Shown here piece after piece: positions 5,844 through 8,983 of a DNA stretch of 8,983 bases. This stretch comes from Anaerolineae bacterium (GTDB taxonomy: Bacteria; Chloroflexota; Anaerolineae; JAFGEY01). The notes under the pieces are model-generated. The model saw only the letters and a list, made by a program, of their open reading frames with translations, made no database searches and was not told where the DNA came from. Each line of letters begins with the position of its first letter. The stretch's first letter is position 1. Where the stretch lies: contig JAFGEY010000373.1 in NCBI GenBank assembly GCA_016931365.1, positions 1-8,983 of the forward strand, read 5' to 3'. Made by a program: the position numbers and the translations under genes.

Positions 5844-6523
5844 GCACGCTCTCCTTTGCACACTGCGTAGCGCAGCCAGACGAAATCGCCCTCCACGTTT
5901 TCGACGTGCAGCAGTTTGAGGCCGATCGGGGCAGCATTCGGCGCCGCCGCTTGCGGCGACAGATCCGGCGCGACAAAAAAGCTGGCCGGCGACGTTCCAC
6001 CGATCAGCGTTGGCGCCAGCACGATGCTGATCTCGTCGACTAGGCCGGCGCGTAACAGCACGCCGTGGAGAACGCCGCCGGTGTCGGTGCGCACAACGCG
6101 GATGCCATAGCGGGCGTTGAGCGCCTCCAGCGCAGCCTTGAAATCGACCCGATCCTCGCCGGCGACAAGAACATCGATCCCCAGTGCTTTGACTTGTTCG
6201 ACATACGCCGGCGGCGTCGCCGCGGTGCAGAGCAGCGTGATCTCGCCCCACCAGGGACTTTGTTGCATCTGCCGCCAGCTCTGGATGCTGCCCCGGCTGT
6301 CGACGACCACGAGGCGCTGCAAGTCTGGCGCTTTCTCCGGCGGAGGCGGTTCGTCGCCATCGTCGGGGTTGGGATACGCGGCGAGCATGGTACGGCTGCC
6401 GGAAAGCATTGCGTCGATCGGCCAATCGGCGATCAGCCGATAATAGAGAAAGCCATCGTCGCCAAGGCGATCCATCCGCCCATCGACGCTGACCTCGGTG
6501 TGGATAATGACTTTGGGTAACAT
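5840..6523 (-). CDS. RibD C-terminal/DHFR-fold family reductase
   Basis: Predicted 227-residue NAD(P)H-dependent reductase of the RibD C-terminal fold (PF01872 type). It opens with PKVIIHTEVSVDGRMD, the usual N-terminal strand and SxDG motif. It has DAMLSGSRTML (37-47), and a C-terminal block VRTDTGGVLHGVLLRAGLVD, followed by EISIVLAPTLIGG, matching the family's GG-x-L-x-x-x-LL-x-x-GLVDE signature. It lacks the N-terminal deaminase domain of full RibD, so it is a stand-alone reductase; no other riboflavin gene is near. The ATG at 6521-6523 follows AGGAGG by five bases and is preferred over an in-frame TTG at 6550. Its stop overlaps the permease start by four bases, so it belongs to the exporter operon. 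The substrate is unknown: it may modify the exported compound or simply be a co-transcribed passenger. Confidence 0.85.
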   Translation of the reverse strand: MLPKVIIHTEVSVDGRMDRLGDDGFLYYRLIADWPIDAMLSGSRTMLAAYPNPDDGDEPPPPEKAPDLQRLVVVDSRGSIQSWRQMQQSPWWGEITLLCTAATPPAYVEQVKALGIDVLVAGEDRVDFKAALEALNARYGIRVVRTDTGGVLHGVLLRAGLVDEISIVLAPTLIGGTSPASFFVAPDLSPQAAAPNAAPIGLKLLHVENVEGDFVWLRYAVCKGERA

Positions 6524-6540
6524 GGTTGCCTCCTTGATCA

Positions 6541-6644
6541 GTAGGGGCAAAGCATCCCTGGCCGGAACCTACTCATCCAACAATCGCTCTTTTGTACTCA
6601 TATCCCGGCCAACTGACTACCTGAAAGGGATGCTTCGCCTCTAC
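6541..6644. repeat. 104-bp element with 19-bp imperfect terminal inverted repeats
   Basis: The ends 6541-6559 and 6626-6644 are inverted matches with 17 of 19 positions complementary; one mismatch is a G-U pair in each RNA strand. A second inner pair, TGGCCGG at 6559-6565 and CCGGCCA at 6605-6611, is perfect. The middle (6566-6604) is AT-richer and has no ORF. The right edge includes the TAG stop codon of the ABC ATPase (6641-6643) and the element fills nearly the whole gap to the reductase. No target-site duplication is visible at the ends and there is no transposase. It resembles an interspersed palindromic repeat (REP or small MITE). In the operon transcript it could form a long stem. Confidence 0.75.
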
Positions 6645-7636
6645 GAGTCGACGGTGCCATCTTGATAAATCTGATCGATCACCGACTCGATCGGCGGGTC
6701 TTCGACGGCCAAGTCGACGACCGGCAGCGTGTTGAGCAATTGCGCTGTCAGTGCCGGGGCTTCTGCCCGCGCCACGCGCAGGGTCAGCCGCCCGTTGTCG
6801 CGCTCCATCACCTCGACGCCGTCCGGCAAAGATAATTCCTGGCCATCGCCGTTGCGCACGTTGACCTTGATCAGTTTGAACGGGGCCAGTTTTTCGGCCA
6901 GGCGGCCCAGCGCGCCATCGTACAGCAGCCGTCCGTGATGGATCAGGATCACCCTGGGGCAAAGCGCCGTCACGTCGGCCATGTAATGGCTGGTCAAAAT
7001 GACAGTGACGCCGCTGCGGCGGTTGTACTCGGCCAGAAAGCGGCGCAGCCGTCCCTGCATCGACACATCGAGGCCCAGCGTCGGCTCGTCCATAAAGAGC
7101 ACTGCCGGGCGATGCAGCAGCCCGGCGACCAGTTCGCACTTCATCCGCTCACCCAGCGAAAAATTGCGCACCGGCTTGGCCAGCAACTCTTGCATGTCCA
7201 ACAAATCAACCAGCTCGTCGAGCGTCTTTTTAACGTCGCCCGGCGCAACGCCGTAAATCTCGCCCAGCACGGCAAACGAGTCGAGCGGCGGAATGTCCCA
7301 CAACATCTGGCTCTTGTTGCCCAGCACCATGCTGATCCGCCGCAGATAGGCCGGGCGGCGTTGCCAGGGCACGTGCCCCAACACGCGCGCCTCGCCTGCG
7401 GTGGGATAGAGCAGCCCGGAGAGCATCTTCAGCGTCGTCGTCTTGCCTGCGCCGTTGGGACCGATAAAGCCGACCATCTCCCCCGCTTCGACCCGAAAGC
7501 TGATCTCGTGCACCGCTTCAACTTTGACAAAGCTGCGCCGGAACAGGCTTCCAATCGATGCCGCCAATCCCGGCGCGCGCTCTGGGACGCGATACGTTTT
7601 GGACAGATTCTGCACCACAATTTGCGAGTCGGTCAT
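6641..7636 (-). CDS. ABC transporter ATP-binding protein of an ABC-2 type exporter
   Basis: Predicted 331-residue ATPase that would power the two permeases encoded downstream. Walker A is GPNGAGKT (59-66), the Q-loop is NKSQMLW with Gln110, the signature is SLGERMK (160-166, in place of LSGGQ), Walker B is VLFMDEP (179-185) with Glu184, the D-loop is LGLD and the switch histidine is His217 in TSHYM. About 100 residues follow the ATPase core, as in the COG4586-like group. The SLGERMK form and NKSQMLWDIP wording also fit that group. The start is the ATG at 7634-7636, which follows GGGAGG by four bases; a TTG 12 bases upstream lies over the ribosome site itself. Its stop codon sits inside the edge of the 104-bp repeat. 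The gap to the reductase is 117 bp, to the upstream kinase-like gene 114 bp. Confidence 0.92.
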   Translation of the reverse strand: MTDSQIVVQNLSKTYRVPERAPGLAASIGSLFRRSFVKVEAVHEISFRVEAGEMVGFIGPNGAGKTTTLKMLSGLLYPTAGEARVLGHVPWQRRPAYLRRISMVLGNKSQMLWDIPPLDSFAVLGEIYGVAPGDVKKTLDELVDLLDMQELLAKPVRNFSLGERMKCELVAGLLHRPAVLFMDEPTLGLDVSMQGRLRRFLAEYNRRSGVTVILTSHYMADVTALCPRVILIHHGRLLYDGALGRLAEKLAPFKLIKVNVRNGDGQELSLPDGVEVMERDNGRLTLRVARAEAPALTAQLLNTLPVVDLAVEDPPIESVIDQIYQDGTVDS

Positions 7637-7656
7637 TTTTCCTCCCAAGCGGGTCG

Positions 7657-7689
7657 AGAAACCAGGGTTTTGCTAAAACCCCGGTTTCT
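7657..7689. repeat. 15-bp stem palindrome upstream of the ABC ATPase
   Basis: Positions 7657-7671 and 7675-7689 are inverted copies around a GCT loop, with one non-matching pair (7664/7682) that becomes a G-U pair in the leftward RNA. In the leftward transcript it forms a very stable hairpin about 10 bases ahead of the ATPase ribosome site. Read rightward, it is followed by a T-rich tail (7686-7702), which resembles a terminator, but no rightward gene precedes it. Its AAACC-GGG-TTTT make-up differs from the other repeats in this window. Confidence 0.75.
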
Positions 7690-7750
7690 TTTGTCTACTT
7701 TTCACGTCCAGTATACAACCCTGGTGTACAAGTGGAGGGTTACGAAGAAA

Positions 7751-8371
7751 CTATAGGTCGGAGCGAATCCATCCGGCGACCTGCTCGCCGGCCTGGACGG
7801 GAGTCAAATGTGAGGTATCGAGCAAGGTCATCGAAAAATGGGGATGTTGAGCGTGGTCGATAAACCAACAGTTGAATTCGAGCATCCGCGCAATAAACGC
7901 CTCTGACGACGCCTGCCGCCAATCAGGGCGATCCTTCAATCGTTGGATCAACACATCGGCTTGACAGATCAAGGCCAACGTGCGAATCGGACCGAAATAG
8001 CGCCGCTCGACGCAGCGATTGTACGATTCGGGCATCGCGCTGCCGCAAAGCACGGTTGGCCGCCCGGCCTGGTTAATGTTCTTGGCGACGCGCAGCCAGC
8101 TTTCGCGGAACCGTCGATAGTCGTCTTTCGGCGACGAAAACTCGGGCTGCCAGAGGATGTCGCATTCCAAAGACACGCACTCGTTCAGCCTGGACGCCAG
8201 TTCGAGGCACACCGCCGTCTTGCCGGTGCCGCTCGCGCCGGTGATCAGAAACAGGGGCAACTGTACAAAGGAATGCTTGTGGCCGCAGTGCGCGCAAACG
8301 GCAAACGGCCCCGCCGGATCGACTGTCTTGTCCACTGAATAGATACCGCAGCCTGGACAGACATTAAACAT
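7751..8371 (-). CDS. Small P-loop NTPase/kinase-like protein with N-terminal zinc ribbon
   Basis: Predicted 206-residue protein. It starts with a zinc-ribbon-like pair CPGC (Cys5, Cys8) and CAHCGH (Cys26, Cys29), then a P-loop GASGTGKT at 45-52. SLECDILW (67-74) has an acidic residue, Asp71, where small-molecule kinases place their base, and RLKDRPDW (144-151) resembles a lid region. This layout is that of the small AAA_18/nucleoside-kinase-like NTPases; the phosphate acceptor cannot be told from sequence. The ATG at 8369-8371 lies one base after the MerR gene's TAG, and the ribosome site is weak (AAAGG about ten bases away), so translation probably depends on coupling. I do not recognise a named gene. 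It could be a true kinase or a regulatory NTPase linked to the MerR protein. Confidence 0.75.
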   Translation of the reverse strand: MFNVCPGCGIYSVDKTVDPAGPFAVCAHCGHKHSFVQLPLFLITGASGTGKTAVCLELASRLNECVSLECDILWQPEFSSPKDDYRRFRESWLRVAKNINQAGRPTVLCGSAMPESYNRCVERRYFGPIRTLALICQADVLIQRLKDRPDWRQASSEAFIARMLEFNCWFIDHAQHPHFSMTLLDTSHLTPVQAGEQVAGWIRSDL

Positions 8372-8372
8372 C

Positions 8373-8983
8373 CTACTGCTGCCTTTCGATGCGCGTTTCG
8401 AGCATGGCGATCATTTTTTGCGCGCGGGCCTCGTGCCCGTCCAGCGCCGACAGCCACTGATCGAAGGCCATGTATACGTCCTCGTCCTCACGCGGCGTGT
8501 CCAGCACCTCGCGCAGGCCGTCCTTTTGTCCGTGATCGAAGGCGAGCAACATGCGCAGCACGGCCATCATGCTGTACCCCGCGCGCAGCAGCACGCGGAT
8601 CACTCTTAAACGGCCGATCTCCTCTGCCCCGTAGAGCCGGTAGCCGCTCTTGGGGCCGCGCGGCGCGTGGATCAGCCCGTTGCGCTCCCAGTTGCGCAGC
8701 ACATCGATCGACACGCCAAGCAGTTTGGCCGTCTGGCCGATGCGCAGCACCTGCCCGGTGGCATCGGCGGCGGTGCCGTGCGCCCAGCGATCCAGGAACG
8801 CGGCTGCGGCGTCGGCCTGGGCGCGCTCGGCGCGCACCAGCGACAGGTGTGCGTAGGCCAGTTCCAACGCGCCGCCCAGGTCGCCCGACGCAGCGATCTT
8901 GACCAGGTTGATCGCCGATCGCCTGAGCTTGCGCCCCGACCACGCCCCGTGCAGGGCCAGCCGGGCCAGGCACATCTGGTCGA
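8373..8983 (-). CDS. MerR-family transcriptional regulator, C-terminal part (cut by the window edge)
   Basis: About 203 codons are present and the frame is open to the right edge, so the true start is outside; the ATG at 8973-8975 has no clear claim to be the start. A MerR winged helix-turn-helix lies in the middle: LRIGQTAKLLGVSIDVLRNWERNGLI, then GYRLYGAEEIGRLRVI and a RAGYSM turn. It is followed by a helical tail to the end, with DEDVYMAFDQWLSAL. The part before this domain (first 70 residues seen) is helical and resembles the tail of another such domain, so the complete protein may hold two MerR-like HTH units, as I recall for some Chloroflexota regulators; this is inferred. No metal-binding cysteines are seen in the tail. 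It is followed after one base by the zinc-ribbon NTPase gene and may control it or the exporter beyond. Confidence 0.82.
   Translation of the reverse strand, partial: DQMCLARLALHGAWSGRKLRRSAINLVKIAASGDLGGALELAYAHLSLVRAERAQADAAAAFLDRWAHGTAADATGQVLRIGQTAKLLGVSIDVLRNWERNGLIHAPRGPKSGYRLYGAEEIGRLRVIRVLLRAGYSMMAVLRMLLAFDHGQKDGLREVLDTPREDEDVYMAFDQWLSALDGHEARAQKMIAMLETRIERQQ

Noticed and set aside
7657..7702. True rightward terminator
   Set aside because: The hairpin and T-rich tail fit in the rightward direction, but there is no supported rightward gene to terminate, so it is listed as a repeat.

Overview
The window looks like a stretch of a GC-rich bacterial chromosome. All credible genes read leftward (minus strand). 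The gene families, the MerR-like regulator type and the short palindromic repeats between genes suggest Chloroflexota (Anaerolineae-like). This is an inference from protein style and was not tested by a search.

Left half (1-4187): an arginine and carbamoyl-phosphate biosynthesis operon, transcribed right to left as argC, argB, argD, a short GNAT-type N-acetylglutamate synthase, and carA, which runs off the left edge. The products take glutamate through the N-acetylated intermediates to N-acetylornithine and begin making carbamoyl phosphate for citrulline. No ornithine-releasing enzyme (argE or argJ) and no argF, argG or argH lies in the window. In front of argC is a sigma-70-type promoter and a leader of about 175 nt. 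The leader holds a 16-codon ORF with three consecutive arginine codons (CGA CGA CGA), a hairpin that uses those codons as one arm, a competing antiterminator, and a canonical intrinsic terminator with eight U residues. This has the layout of a ribosome-mediated, arginine-sensing transcription attenuator and is the most notable item in the window.

Middle (4249-7636): an ABC exporter operon. In transcription order it has an ATPase, a 104-bp inverted-repeat element, a RibD/DHFR-fold reductase, and two six-helix-type ABC-2 permeases of the PF06182 (DUF990) kind. The last three genes are tightly packed (4-bp overlap, then a 2-bp gap).

Right end (7751-8983): a small zinc-ribbon P-loop NTPase/kinase-like gene directly follows a MerR-type regulator gene that is cut by the right edge.

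Four of the intergenic gaps each carry an inverted repeat. Two of these, inside the arg operon, show a strict 7-bp period. Large plus-strand ORFs (for example 844-2583 and 2767-3747) are antisense shadows of the arg genes and are not annotated.
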